A DNA stretch of 64,000 nt from Lineus longissimus. Taxonomy: Eukaryota > Nemertea > Pilidiophora > Heteronemertea > Lineidae. Below are positions 1 through 14,100 of this stretch, one piece after another. The notes beneath the pieces were generated by a model. The model searched no databases. It was not told the origin of the DNA and saw nothing but the letters and a program-made list of their open reading frames with translations. The DNA lies in NCBI RefSeq assembly GCF_910592395.1, contig NC_088322.1:15679431-15743430 (forward strand), written 5' to 3'. The position numbers and the translations under genes were made by a program. Position 1 is the stretch's first letter, and the number at the start of each line of letters is the position of its first letter.

Positions 1-78
1 GCGTATATCAGCCTTGGGCCTCAGATGCGCTTCAACCTACAACATCCTTTTAAGTCAAAAGCAGATAAACTTTCTTAC

Positions 79-2185
79 CCAGCATAACAGAATCCTTCTG
101 GCACGGACAGTCCTGTCGTCTGGCAATAATACTTGGGCAGACAATCCTGGCAGTCGCTAGCCTCCACTTGGTGTGTCTTGTTACTGAATGTACCAGTCGG
201 GCACGGGAACTCATTGGCACGGGTGGTACCGTTCGGGCAGTAGTGCCCGGTCGGACAGAAGTTGTTGGTGAGATTTCCGACGGGGTTGATCGTGCTGTCA
301 CAGTAGTAACCTTCCGGGCACGACTTGCAACTGTCCTGTCCAACCTCATCCTGGTACTCGCCGCTCGGACATCTTGTGGGTGTGGCAGTAGCAACGAGAC
401 AGAAGTGGCCAATCGGGCAGAGATAGTCGTAAGGCGTTGGTGTGGTTTGGCCCGGTGGGCAATAATAACCTGGCTGACAGACGCCAGACACCGCACTCTC
501 CCCAGATCCGTTGCAATACGATCCTGCATCACATGGCGTACACTCTCCCTCCGATATCAATCCTGACCGATAACCGTACGTTCCGTTCCTACACGGGTCA
601 GGCAAGTCGCTACCGGCGACGCAATAGTGACCGAGCGGACAGATGACTTGGCGTGGATGGATAGACGCAGCAGGACAGTAGTAGCCAGCATCACAATCAG
701 CAACTGGAACAGCGAGGCCTGTTTTGTTGCAGTATTTCCCAGGAGTGCAGTCGATGGGTTCCACGGAGCCTAGCGGGCAGAATGTTCCAATGTCGCATTC
801 TCCGCCGGTGGTGTTATCAGATGGCTGAAAAATTAAAAGGATCATCAGTAAATGCAGAGTGAGAGAGTTGAAGTCAAATGCAGGCTTTGCATTCCGGAGA
901 CAAACACAGATTGATTCTAGTTTTAAAGATGAGAAACGAGATACGAGACAACGTTAAAGTTGATCACATTTCAGTGTTCAAAAAAAAGTGTACCAAAACG
1001 ATAGATGAAACATCTAATGCTTACCCTAGCAGCACTAGCACTGAGAGTACAGTACCATCCAGCATCGCAATGTGCGGTCGGCTCCTGGTTACCATAACCG
1101 GCGCAATAACTTCCTGGCGTACACGGCAGACAGGAGGCATTGCTCTTCTGCAATGTTGCATTATTGAACGTTCCGGGCAGGCACGGCGTATGGTATGGAT
1201 CAGGTGTCTCCAACTCACAATAATACCCGGACGGGCACGGGAAGATGGAGTAGTCTGAGGTGTTCTGGTAGCAATAGTATCCTTCCGGACAACTCGTGCA
1301 GGTATCTTGGTTTTCCTGACTCTGGTACTTCCCTGCAGGGCACGGCAGCGGGTACGTGGTGCCAGCAGGGCAGTAGTGCCCCGTTGGACAAACATGGCCG
1401 ACGATTGGATGGACAGTGCCAACAGGACACTGCGAGTTGTTTAGCATGACTGGATTTCGACGGTCCGCACCAGAGACACAATAGTATCCAGGTAGACAGA
1501 GACCTGTTGGTGAGGTCAGATTGGTGCCTGAAAAAGAGTTTCATTGGGAGTAAGACGGCACCTAGCCCGAGCATTGACAGTTGGCTTTAAACACAAACAG
1601 ATTTCATTGTGGTCTTATCACGACCACAAAACACACCAAGCACTTCATATATTCAAGGTTAAGTCACCTTCTTGCTTCTGTTAACGCGATGACTTGAGCT
1701 GTACCTGTCAGCCTCCGGCTCCAAATTTGGTTTGGTGGTCCAGATCCTCTTCCCAAGATCATGCACTGGAGATCAAAATTACACAATTTTTGAGACTAAG
1801 CCTCATGGTAAATAACTAGAAGGGGGATTGAACTCACCTTGGCAGTACCTGCCACCATCACACGGAGTACACTCTTCCGCAGACGCCAACCCAGTCACGT
1901 TGCTATAGGAACCAGCTGGACATGACTTCCAGTCGTAACCGGTTCCATTTGGACAAAAGAATCCTTCCGGACAAGTTATAAATGTCGTGGAGACTACACT
2001 AGCAATCACGAGATCTGGCACACAGTAGTATCCTTCTGGACAGACTTGGCAGACGCTCTGGCCGGTTGCCAAGGTATAAGCTCCGGCATTGCAAGGCTGT
2101 GGAGAGGCAGATTGGATCGGGCAGTGCTTGCCGATCGGGCAGACAACTTGTTTTGCAAGATCAGAGCCAAGTGGACAGTAGAAAC
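79..2185 (-). other. Super-repeat copy 6 (runs off the left edge), exons 64-66 of the giant gene
   Basis: Residues about 5922-6453. Landmarks are GTGYDWKSCP at 6002 and SGADRRNP at 6057, 55 residues apart. YQSQ...CTSC and YQDE...CKSC modules follow in exons 65 and 66. Exon 66 (79-824) ends at a GTAAGA donor with two bases of a codon left over, so at least one more exon lies beyond the window. Bases 1-78 are intron. Confidence 0.75.
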
Positions 2186-5100
2186 CTAGAACAAAAGGGA
2201 TAAGGGTATGAGTAACAGTTTCAAACAAGGTGCTAATGGTGATGGGAATGGCCGTGAGCCTGGTGCAGTACACAAGGTATGTGAGGTATATTTTGGTCAA
2301 GTTCATTCCAGTCAGGTCCAGTTCGAGTTTTGGGCCAGTCTAAGAATGGTCTTCGATGACTTTACATACCTGCAGCACAAGGTCCAGTTGGTGCAATCAA
2401 ACCACTATCCTTACAGTACATGCCAGGTGTACACAGCTCGCACTCCCCAGCAGACGACAACCCAGTGGTATTGGAGAATGTTCCATTGGGGCACGCGATG
2501 GGGTCTTGCGTGACACCAGGGCAGTAGTAACCCTCAGGGCAGATGATCTGGTCGGCCTTCTTGGAGCCAACAGGACAATAGTAGCTTGGGATGCAGGCTC
2601 CGCTGACTGCTGTAAGAGCTGTAAAAGGAAAAGAATCGGATAAGACATTAGGCAATTGGTACCATTGGAAAGTGCTCATCAGGAGCTCTCCAATGAATGG
2701 TCATGTAAATAGATTCTTCACTCTTTGCCTTTGGGACAAATTCTCTCATAAGGCAGCAGACCTACCAGTTTCATTACAGAAGTATCCGCCAGTGCAGTTG
2801 ATACACTCATCCTCTCTTTGTAGTCCAAGGCTGGGACTGTAGCTTCCTTCAGGGCAGGCAATGGGGCTAGCAGTATTCACCGGACACCAGAAACCAGCAG
2901 GGCAGATATCAGCCAAGGATACACCCAAGGTCGGGGCAGTCATATTTGCACCTTCCTTACAATAGTAACCAGGAGCGCATGGCCTGATCGGAGATGCGAG
3001 ACCTTCAACGTCGCATGCCATACCACCGACGCATGGGTTACAATCTGTTATCATCTGTATTCCAGTCCTGTTGTTGAATGTTCCACGTGGACACGGGAAT
3101 TCCTCAGCGTAGGTCGTTCCATTTGGACAATAGTATCCTTCCGGGCAGATGTACGTGTTGTAGAGCACGACAGGTCCATAGGTGGCGTTACAGAAGTGGC
3201 CGGCAGGACAAGTCTTGCAGTCAGAGCTCCCAGGAGAATCCTGGTAGAATCCTGACGGGCACGGCATGGGGTGGCCTAACCCTCCAACACAGAGATGACC
3301 TTCAGGGCATGTGAAGTTAGCTGGGGTCGCAGAGAACTGTCCAGGAGGGCAGTAGAAACCAGCATCGCAAGGTCCAGCTGGCGTTGCTAATCCTTGGGCA
3401 TCGCAATACGATCCGTTGTCACAGATCTTGCAGCTACTTTGGACACTAGCGCCCTCGGTGTCCAGGTAGTAACCCATCGGGCAGGGCATACCAGTTTTAC
3501 TTCCAGCTGGACAGTAAAAGCCACGAGGGCAGATGTTTCCGGTGACATTGTCAGTTGGGCTGTGGACGGTTGCTCGGAGAGAGCAGTAATAACCTGAAAT
3601 AGATGAGGAAGTTGGTTATAGAAGTGAGTTTCTTCGCCAGAGGTAAAGACCAGTGGAACAGGACATCAAGTGGGAAAGGTCACTCACATCAGCTGATGGA
3701 ATCGTCACACCAACTGACAGCAGTCCAATTTTTATGCCGAAGCTGATCACCTTTTTAGAGATGCCTATAGAGTACCACACAGAGCCACTTTCCTGGTACT
3801 GAAGGCAGAACAAACCAAACAGTCAAAGTAGCCTGTCTACCAATCCATGCAAATATTGATGATTAGGTTCATTTTCTAAAGCATTGAAAGAACTGATCAC
3901 CATACCTTGGTTGCACAGGGCTGTTGGAAGGGCGAGACCTTTGGTGGCACAATAGGAACCTTCATCACATGGAACCTGGGCGGGACTGCCGGTAGGACAG
4001 TAGTAGCCTTCTTGACATTGACCGCCTTCACTTGGGTTGCTGGGCATGGTCTGGGTGGCTCCACTTGTGCAATACCAACCAGCGCTGGAAAAGATTACCA
4101 TAAAGTTAGTGATTGTGCTCAGCAGTTATAAATGTTTTGGACCCTACAAGGTTCATCATTACAGTTTCTTTCTGATAAAGACCACAACCACTCTAGTTCT
4201 GGTCATGTAACTTTATAAACCCCTAATTCCTTTTTCAATGCCCTATGCTGAAACCAAAACCACGTTTGAAATCTTGCTGGATATCAGAGAAGTATCCGAA
4301 CAGACGTTGAAAGAAGAAGCAATCCTTTTAACATACCTGCAGTTACCAGTCTCGACACTCAAGCCATTGCCCTGACAGTACATGCCTCCAGTACAGTCCT
4401 TGCATGCCGTGACGTTCATCTGGCCTGCCAGGGTGTTGAATGTTCCACTCGAGCACGGGAACTCGTCACTTCTCATTGTGCCTGCAGGGCAGTAGTGGCC
4501 GCTGGGGCAAATCTTGTCGGAGAAGTCGGTGGAGTTGGCAAGGCAATAATAACCTGAAATCATGGAATAAAGCATTAACAGTGCTATAGATTTCCTATCA
4601 AAAGTTTGTGGGAAGTTTGACAAGGCAAGCCATACAATCCACGCATCAACTTCAACTTATACACTTCAACGAACAACGTAGACGCCTCAAAGTTTTTTCT
4701 AAATGTACATCACGTATGATCAATCCAACAACTCAACAAAGCGTAATGGTAGTAAAGTGTTTTGCCAAAGATCTCCATCACCAACCTTCTGGACACTGTT
4801 TACAGGTTGCCATTCCTTCCTGGTCCTGATAGGTCCCAGCGTCACATCCAAGTGGTATCGCACTTCCAACCGGACACTTGTAGCCACGAGGACAGATGTC
4901 GCCAAAACCAGTATGACCGCCAATCAGTGGACAAGATGCAGGATATGAGCTGTTCATATTCTTATTATTTGGGTTGGCACGGTCTACACCGGATTCGCAA
5001 TAATAACCAGCTGCGCATGAGCCAGTGACATTGGTGGCTGCTTCTTGGTCGCAGTAGAAGCCGCCGTCACAATCCGTACATTGCGTGACCTTGAAGAGCT

Positions 5101-8100
5101 TTCGTTGGTTGCTGTAGGTTCCTTTCGGGCATGGTTGCCAGTTTAGGCCGGTTCCGTTTGGACAGTAGTAGCCTTCTGGACATTCATGGTAACCGGATTG
5201 TGGGTCGCCAGCCGTAACGTTCTCCGGCAAGCAGTAGAAACCGTCCGGGCAGACGTCACATTCCCACATGCCGGTCCTGTTGGTAAACATTCCTGGAGCA
5301 CATGACTTGGGCATGTCCGAGGCTGTCGGACAGTGGAGACCGATCGGGCAGATGACAGCATTTGGAAGACTTGAACCTAAAAACACAGGAAGGAAACTAA
5401 ATTGTTTTATTTTATTTCTTCAATGATGCAATGAAGAAGCAGACTTTTAATCTATCCTTGTTGATTGCGCAGCTAGCCAAGACCTTGTCAATGCCCAAAC
5501 AAACATTAAAACGACGAAGCCAACAGCTGAGGATGTCGTGTCGTCTGTTGTCAATATCAAATGACATCACACAAGATATTTAACAGATGTCGTCTGCTTC
5601 TTTTTGAAGACAGATCAAAGACCAGAGATGCTTGCTTCCTACGACAACTACCAGTGACATTATCACAATCACCTCGATTCCATAAACAACTCACTTTAAT
5701 TTGGCAGTTAACCCATCAATGGTGCTAGACTTTTCATCACACCTACCTTCTGGACAGTAATACCCCTGTTGGCAATCACCCTCCGGAGAGCTCAATCCAT
5801 TCCGCTGACAATACGACCCAGCAGGGCATGGAGTACATTCACTCGAATTCGCCAAGCGAGTTGCATTGGACCATGTTCCACTCGGGCAGCGTACAGGCGT
5901 ATGGGTTCCTATCGGGCAGTAGCGGCCAATTGGACATATCTGGCTTGTTGGGTTGCTCGAGCCTTCCACGCAGTAAAAGCCAGCATCGCAGAGGTCCTTG
6001 GGGGCATTCAGTGCAAGGTCGTCGCAGTAGTTCCCTGAGAGAATAGTTTTGACAGTTAGCAACAGGAAAAGCAGAGAACAATACGATTAGCCTGCATCAT
6101 ATCATTTTCACCTTCTTATGCGTCTGCTTTTAGTAGTTACTATTCCAGTCGAGTAAAACATAGACTACTTATTACACTTAAACGGAAGATACCTTCAATT
6201 AGTCTCTGAATCTTACCTTTAGTACAAGAAGTACAATCCGTAACATTTCTCAAACCAGTGTTGTTTGAGAAAGTCCCAATAGGGCACGCAATGGGTTCTG
6301 TCGTCTGCTCTGGGCAGTAATATCCACGAGGGCAAATGTCTGCATCGCCTCCCTGGCTTGGAGCGGCAAACTGGGCGGCCTGGCGGCAGTAGTAACCTTC
6401 ACTGCAGGGGAGTGTGGGGTAGACAATGCCACCTCCTGGGCAGTAGAAACCACCTGAAAAGGACATAATCGTGGTGAACATTGTATTCTTCTACCTCTTC
6501 TGTGTACATGAAGGATATCAAATTTACACAAGTGAAATGAAATTTATCTTCTAGTCTAGACACAGAGGGTGGCAAAGATATTGCAAGTTTAAGGGGTAGA
6601 GCACTACTTAAGTATAAATTCAAGTGACACCTCGGATTGCGAATTGGAGTAGTCCTGCTGGTTACAGTGACAAACTCCAAACTGAATAGTTGTAGCTTCA
6701 AACCAAGCCTGTTAAGCACTTTGACTGCCCAGGTGAGATTCTACTGATCGCAGTAAAAGCAGCAGCTCCTCAATATCTCCAACTCTCTCTACTGAAATGA
6801 AAAGCTCCTTCAAAGTCAGGCAAGGCAGAACTTACCAAGACACGGAAGACATTCAGACGCACTCCTCAGCCCAGTACCATTGTTGAATGTTCCAGCAGGG
6901 CACGGCCATTCTGTTGCAGTCTGTGTACCATTTGGACAATAATGGCCAACAGGGCAATCGTATAGTGTGATGTTGACGATCGGTCCAAGGGAATTATCGC
7001 AGTAGAATCCTTCAAGACACTCCTTGCAAGAGCTCTGGCGGAGTTCATCTTGGTAGGTACCGGAAGGACACTTCTGGTATGTGCTGGAACCTGTGATGCA
7101 AAGATGGCCAGCAGGACATTCGAAGACACTTGGATTGCGGACAGTTTGGGCAGGCGGGCAATAATATCCAGCATCACAATCGCCATCAGGCTGTGACAAC
7201 CCACTGCTATTACAGTACTTCCCGGCAGTACATTCAATGCACCATGTGACATTCTCGGCCCTGTAGCTCGGCTGGTAGTAGCCAGGTTGGCATGGTGTCT
7301 CACTGGCACTACCTTCAATACAGTGGTAGCCAGGGCTGCAGCGGTCTCCTCCCATTCCAGTTGGTTGTGCCGTAGTCGAGTTGCCGCTACAGTAGTATCC
7401 AGCAGCGCAGGGTCCGCGTGGCAAAGCCATCATATCAACATCGCAGTATTTGCCAGGATCGCAGCCAGTAGGGGCCGCACTGCCCTGAGGACAGTAGCTA
7501 CCGGCCAGGCATTTCCCTCCCTCGGGGGATGAGGGTTGGGGCAGGTAAGACCCAAGGGTGCAGTACCAGCCAGCATCGCATTCGGCAGTGGGGTAGCTAT
7601 TTCCCTCACCGTCACAGTAAGAGCCTGGGGTACAGGGAGTGCAGGACGTGTCGTTCGCTTGGACTGGAAAACGAATGAGAAAAACAGTCAGATTAAGAAA
7701 CGATGCAGAAGATTATGGTTATTAGAGTTATGGTTTGGTTGGAGTTTTGATGAATGTCGGCACACTCAACTGATGCTCTGGCCATCTTCCCATTAGTACC
7801 TGAAACTGTGCTGTTGCCGCTCGCCAAGTCTTGCTGTTAGTCAAGGCTAGACTTTAGATGGAGGCCAAGCTACACAATGATGGCTAAGGTATTTATATTG
7901 TGCAGACTACCAGACCAGGTGACTTTATATTATCTGCAAACCTGAGGGAATAGTCCTACTTACTGGTCAGATTGTTGTAAGTTCCCCTCGGACATTTGAA
8001 CTGGATATCATACTCAGTTCCAGGTGGGCAATAGTGACCTGAGGGACATGGTTTGTCAGTGTAGGTGCTTGAACCTGATGTACAGTAGTATCCTGCAGGG

Positions 8101-11100
8101 CATTCCGTGCAATTTGACTGCGCTGTTTGGTCCTGTGTTGAGAAAAAGAAGTGTTAGAAAAGAAGAGTTCGTGCTGTACAGTCTTGGTAGATCTCTATGG
8201 GGCTTTACTAGAGTAGCTGAGAAAAGCACAGTATCAACTAAGACCGACACGGGTATATACCTGAAAGGTTTTACAAGAGTAGCTGGGAGAGGCACACTAC
8301 CAACAGAGACCGACACAGATAGAGATGAAGACTAACCTGATATGTTCCAGCTGGGCAAGGAATAGGTGACACAGTTCCACCAGGGCAATAATGGCCGACA
8401 GTGCAGACGTCACCAGCGCCTGTATTATTCATCATGGGCGCCGCCATGTTGACTCCCACGGTACAATAATAACCTGGCGCACAGTCACCAGTGGGAGCTG
8501 TCAGGGCGTTATCTTTGCAGAACATTCCACCAGTGCAGGGGGTGCATTCTTTTTCAATCTTGAGGCCAAGGAGGTTGCTGAATTTCCCAGCAGGGCAAGC
8601 GGTCCAGTTACGTCCAGTTCCCAGTGGGCAATAGTAACCTCTTGGGCAGAGACGCCAGCCACTTGTAGCATTACCTGAAAAATATTAACATATTGTGAAA
8701 CGTGGAATCTAACACCACGATTTTGACTTAACTTGGCTACTACATGTATAAAGCAATTATCCCAAGCCGAGATGATGATGATGAAAATCTATTCTCAAAC
8801 AACTCAAAGGAGAAATACTCACCTGAAATAACTTCCTCAGGGACACAGTAGAAGCCATCAGGGCAGACGTCACACGAAGCAGCCTGGGTGTAATTTGTGA
8901 ATGTTCCTGGGGCACATGGTACGGGCTGGCCACTTCCCTGTGGGCAATGTAAACCAATCGGGCAAGGCGTCGCGACTGGATTAGGTACGTCATCACCCCC
9001 TGGGCAATAGAAGCCTGGATCACAATCGCCAGCAGGTTGATTCAAACCGGTGTCATTGCAGTGTTTTCCTGGGTCACAGTTTGCGCATTGTGTGACGTTG
9101 TTGTTCCCCCCCATGTTGGAGAATGTGCCTCTGGGGCAGGGTGTGGGTGCGCCCGATCCTAGTGGGCAGAAGTGACCAACGGGGCAGATAGTTCTGGAGG
9201 CGTTGGCAGAGTAGACCTCGCAGTAGTAGCTGAAAGAGAAGAGGTTTAATGATCAATCAAGAAATAATACCGACCATCGTGGCAGATGACCATGGTCCTA
9301 TTCGAGCTTGATTATGGTAAGCCAATGTCAAAAAGTCAGAAAGAGACACTTATGATTTGTTTAAAGACTGATGAGAATTTGTTCAATCAAGCAAAGCAAA
9401 ATCTGATGGAACTCGTAGTTTGGCAACATTGGATAGAAAGAGGCACTCACCCAGGAGAGCAGAGACCAGTCGGTTCAATCTTGCCAACCTCGGCACAATA
9501 GCTGCCAGCCGGACACGCTGGACAATCAGCCTCTTTCTCAAGTCCCGTCCCATTGTTATATGTGCCTTTCGGGCAAGGCGTTGGGTCAGCTGTTCCTACC
9601 ACACAGTAATGTCCGACGGGGCAGATGTTCGCGTCAGCTCCTTGGTCTGGTGCAGAGATGTTTGCGTATTGTTTACAGAAGTATCCAGGTGAGCAGAGGT
9701 CAACTGGAGTGACCATGCCAACCATTGGACAGTAGTGACCGCCGAGACAAGGAGTGCAGTCTGACTCTTGGATGAGGCCTGAAATGTAAACATTAGGTTG
9801 AGCAGACAATTTTGAACAGACAAAAATCAGTATTTCTCCTAGTCTAAAGTAATTTTTTCAAATAGTTACGACTTCCCTTGGAAAACATTGAAAATGATAC
9901 CAACCTATCCTGTTATTGAACGTTCCAATCGGACAAGGATACTCTGTGCTGAACCTCGTTCCGAGCGGACAATAGTATCCCATTGGGCAAAGCGTTGTCG
10001 AGTTGTCAAGGATGACGATACCCATGGTGTTGTCACAGAAATACCCGGCCGGGCAGGTCTTGCAGGTTGGTTGCGTCTCTTGGTCCTGGTAGGTACCGTT
10101 CTCACAGCGGACAGCAGCTGGCGAGCCTCGCGGGCAGTAGTGTCCAACCGGGCATCTGAAAAAGTTCAATAGAGTTTTTGTGAGATTTTATCCAGGAATT
10201 TCAATTCTTCGAAAATCACGCTGCTTCATCAATAGATACAAATGAGGGTTCTGCCTGAAAGCAAACCTGGGCCCAATCGCATGTTTAGCAAGAAGTGATG
10301 ATACAAGTAGGCCATTGATGTAAAGACTTTATATACACACCTGTACTCGTGCGGTGAAGAGTTGTTCTGTTTTGGTGGGCAATAGTAGCCTTCTTGGCAG
10401 TCAACAAGGGGAACAGCCATGCCCCTGCTCGGGCAGTACATCCCAGAGATACAAGGACTGCACGCCTTCTGCATTGTGGCACCCGTCGCGTTCAGATAGT
10501 AACCCTCTTCACACGGTATCTTATCGGGAGTTCCCTGAGGGCAGTAGTGGCCAGTTGGGCAGACGTTTCCGGTCATACCATCTGTTGGAGTGGCGGAGCT
10601 GGATTGGCCAAGGCAGTAGTACCCTGTGCAAGAAATACGTTAGGTTATAAATACATGTTTTACAGAGGACAGAAGATTGGTATATACATGTATATATCAG
10701 ATGTGTGAACCATCATCATCAAGAGAGAAGGGAGAGCCTTTCCTTGGTTTGGAGGAAGAAGGGACAGCCTTTCATTGGTTTGGAGAAAGAAATGACACTA
10801 TTTCTTTGGTTTGGAGGAAGAAGGGACAGTCTTTCTTTGGTTAAGAGGAAGAAGGGACAGCCACTCTTTGGCTTTGAGGAAGAAACAATGGTGTTTCTTT
10901 GGTTTAGAGGAAGAAGGGAGAGCCTTTCTTTGGTTTGGAGGAAGAAATGACACCGTTTCCTTTTTTAGAAGAAGAACGGCTCTACATGGAATTGTCTCAA
11001 ATGATAGAAGCCTGCAATTTCTTGCAAGGACAGGAGACAGTTACCGAGGTAATCCTCCAACTTCGGCACGAGACCAAAATGGGTATTTCAAAATGCCAGC

Positions 11101-14100
11101 TTACCTGCAGTGCAGTTGGCTGCTGGGGAGGCCAGACCTGCTGTTGGACAGTACCAGCCAGGGTCACAGGCTGTTGGAGTGTGTGACCCCTGGGGGCAGT
11201 AGTACCCAGGCTGGCATTCTCCGCCATGTGTCGTTGTGTTGGCAGACGTAGAATTCCCAGAGCAATACCATCCAGGCGCACACTGATCCGTCGGCATCTC
11301 AAGTCCTGCGGTGCCGCAGTAGTACCCAGGAGTACATCCGATGCAGTTGCTAAACTCTGTAGACCTGTTAGCGGGGTTATAGGTTCCAGCCGGGCAGGGG
11401 TTCTCATACATTTGGGTTGTCCCTGCTGGGCAGTAGTGACCAGTTGGACATGGGGTGTCTTCATACGTTGCAACACCTGGAAAGAAACCAAAATAAAAGT
11501 AAATTTTGATCAAGTTATGATGTTCTTGAACTTCCAACAAGTCGGTAGTCACGAATCCTCACTTTCTTCTGGTTATTCTTACCTTGCAGACAGTAATATC
11601 CAGCAGGGCACTGGTGACACACTGCCAGTCCACTCTCGTTGCTATAGCTACCCGCAGCACAGGTCAGCGGTAGGGTAGTACCCAGGGGGCAGTAGGTAGC
11701 AGGAGGACATATTCCTCCCTTGCCAGTCTCTGCACCAGCACCTGTTCCACACACAGATGAATTTCCTGCCGGTTCCCGCCGATCCACACCAAACTGACAG
11801 TAATGTCCTGGAGCACATTTCCCCGTTGAAGCAATGGCGCCAATCTGGTCACAGTATTCCCCACCCGTGCATTGCTGGCACTGATTCTCAAGTGCCAATC
11901 CCGTCTGGTTGTTGATGGTTCCACGTGGACATGGTTGGTGATCAAACCCAGTCCCCTGGGGACAGTAGTAGCCCTCTGGGCATTCTGTCATCAGGTTGCC
12001 CTGGACGCAATACCAGCCAGCTGGGCAGATGTAACATGCTGATCCCATGGTATGGTTCATGTAAGTTCCATTTGCGCACGGTATCGGAAGCGTCGTCTGT
12101 CCTGGGCAGTAATGGCCGACCCAACATTCATAATCATCAGGCTGTGATGAGTTCTGACCAACAGGGCAGTAGTAACCCGGGGCGCATGGCCCTGACGTGG
12201 TGTTGAGGGCCTGGGTTCCGCAGTAGTCTCCAGGAGTGCAGTCGGTACATTCACCAACGCTTGCGATACCAGTGTTGCCGTTAAAGGTTCCCTGAATATA
12301 ATCAAGTCAAAATATGTAATTTAGAGGAGTTGCTCCGCCTTACTTTGTTGGAGACACCGATTTTCGTGAACATTTTGCTGTAGGTAAATACACCACAGAC
12401 TTCTGAGAAGGAGGACTGGAATTCGTCATATGCACTGACCGATCAAAACAAGTTCTTCCTCAAGTTTTCCATGACAACACGAAACATAGAATCCAATTGC
12501 CAGAAAGGCAAGATTATATTTGCTCTACCTACCTCGGGACATCTGTCTGGGGCTTCACTTCCAGTCGGGCAATAATGACCAGTCGGACATATCACCTGCG
12601 TTCGGGAGGAAGATCCGACCGGGCAGTAATAGCTCGCCTGGCATTGTCCCTGGACAGCCAGGAGTCCATGATTCTCACAATAGAAGCCCCCAGTGCAAGA
12701 TGTGCAGCTCGTAGCATTCGCCAGGCCTTCGCTTGCACCGAAGCGTCCTGGGAGACATTGGACAGGTTCGATGGTTCCTTCTGGACAGTAGAAACCTGGA
12801 TGCAAGAATGCGAACAACAGATATGAGCAAGCAGACAGATTCTGTAATGGTATTTGTTTTGATCCCGTAACGAAAAGCACCTTGTGCAAAGAGGATAACT
12901 GTCGTTCTCCCCTGCACTTCAAACAGATAGCCTCGGATAGGAATCCTTTCCTGCATTGCCATATGCCCCAGATATACCAACTCCAACTTTACGCTTCCAA
13001 AGTAAAGCGACTTGCATGAGATCACAAGCAACATGTCTGTAGGACATCAACCCCCAAATCTTCATTGACACCTTAAAAGCGATTGTATGTAAAACACAGA
13101 AGACGAAGAATAAAGCTTTTCAAGGAACACTCTCCTACTCACCTTGAGGACAGATATTCGCATCTGTAGTCTGATTTGGCGTCGCAGACATGGCGTACTG
13201 CCGACAATAATACCCAGCGTGACACAGGCCTGTTGGTGCCACCTGTCCAACAATGCCGCAATACTGGCCGCCGCTGCATGGGCTGCAGTTGTCTGACATA
13301 TTGTAGCCGGTAGTGTTGCCGAAGGTTCCGAGGGGGCAGGGGTATTGGTCCTGTCGTTCAGTGCCTGGAGATGAGAGAGATCACAAAGTGAGACGTTTTT
13401 CAATTCGCGAAGTGGGAGGCAACTTTCCTTGTTTTGCCACTTGGACAAGAGCGGGCTTTAGCCTGTTGTTAGGCTTGAAATCCCTCGGCCTGTTAGAACT
13501 GTTGTAGCGGTCTTCACTCTGGCGTGCTCCTGTCGTCGAAACAGCTCAGTAGTCATTGCTTGCCTAGAGGTTGACATGAAACCATGAGTTCAACATCTGT
13601 ACCAAAATAAAGCAACCTTACCTGCAGGGCAGTAGAAACCAGCAGGACACGTCACCGTAGAGTTGACTACAACCACACCAGCACTATTATCACAGAAGTA
13701 CCCAGGTGGGCAAACTTTGCAGCTTGGCTGGCCCAACTCGTCCTGGTACTGCCCGCTTGGGCAGAGGATTGGTGATGCCGTCTGCTCCAGGCAGAAGTGG
13801 CCCACTGGACATGTGTATGCTGTGGCGACAGTTTGGCCGAGGGGACAGTAGTAGCCAGCGCTGCAGTTGCCTGTAATCGGAGAAAAGGAATCCGAGTCAA
13901 TTATGGAAACTCAGACAAATGTAGAAGTTTTCCATGACTCTTGAAGGTCTTGGCTGGAGGGCACTACAGGGTTGTGGGTTGGGTCTCAGCAGGAGAATTC
14001 AGTCTCAAAGTCGTCCTTAGTATAGCTAACCATACGTTTCTTCAACTCGGGAAGCAGTAGCCTACTGAAGTCCATAACAGGGAAGTTGAACCGTAACTGA

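Noticed and set aside
3616-3813. An extra exon of the giant gene between exons 61 and 62
   Set aside because: It has almost no repeat-type cysteines, and exon 61 joins exon 62 directly in phase.
2766-7663. Exons 56 and 62, both 828 nt, as recent duplicates of each other
   Set aside because: Their start points within the super-repeat differ, so the equal length is a coincidence of fused modules.
10705-11251. Plus-strand open frames with repeated SLVWRKKG-like peptides
   Set aside because: They come from the intronic minisatellite and run into exon 49 of the giant gene in antisense.
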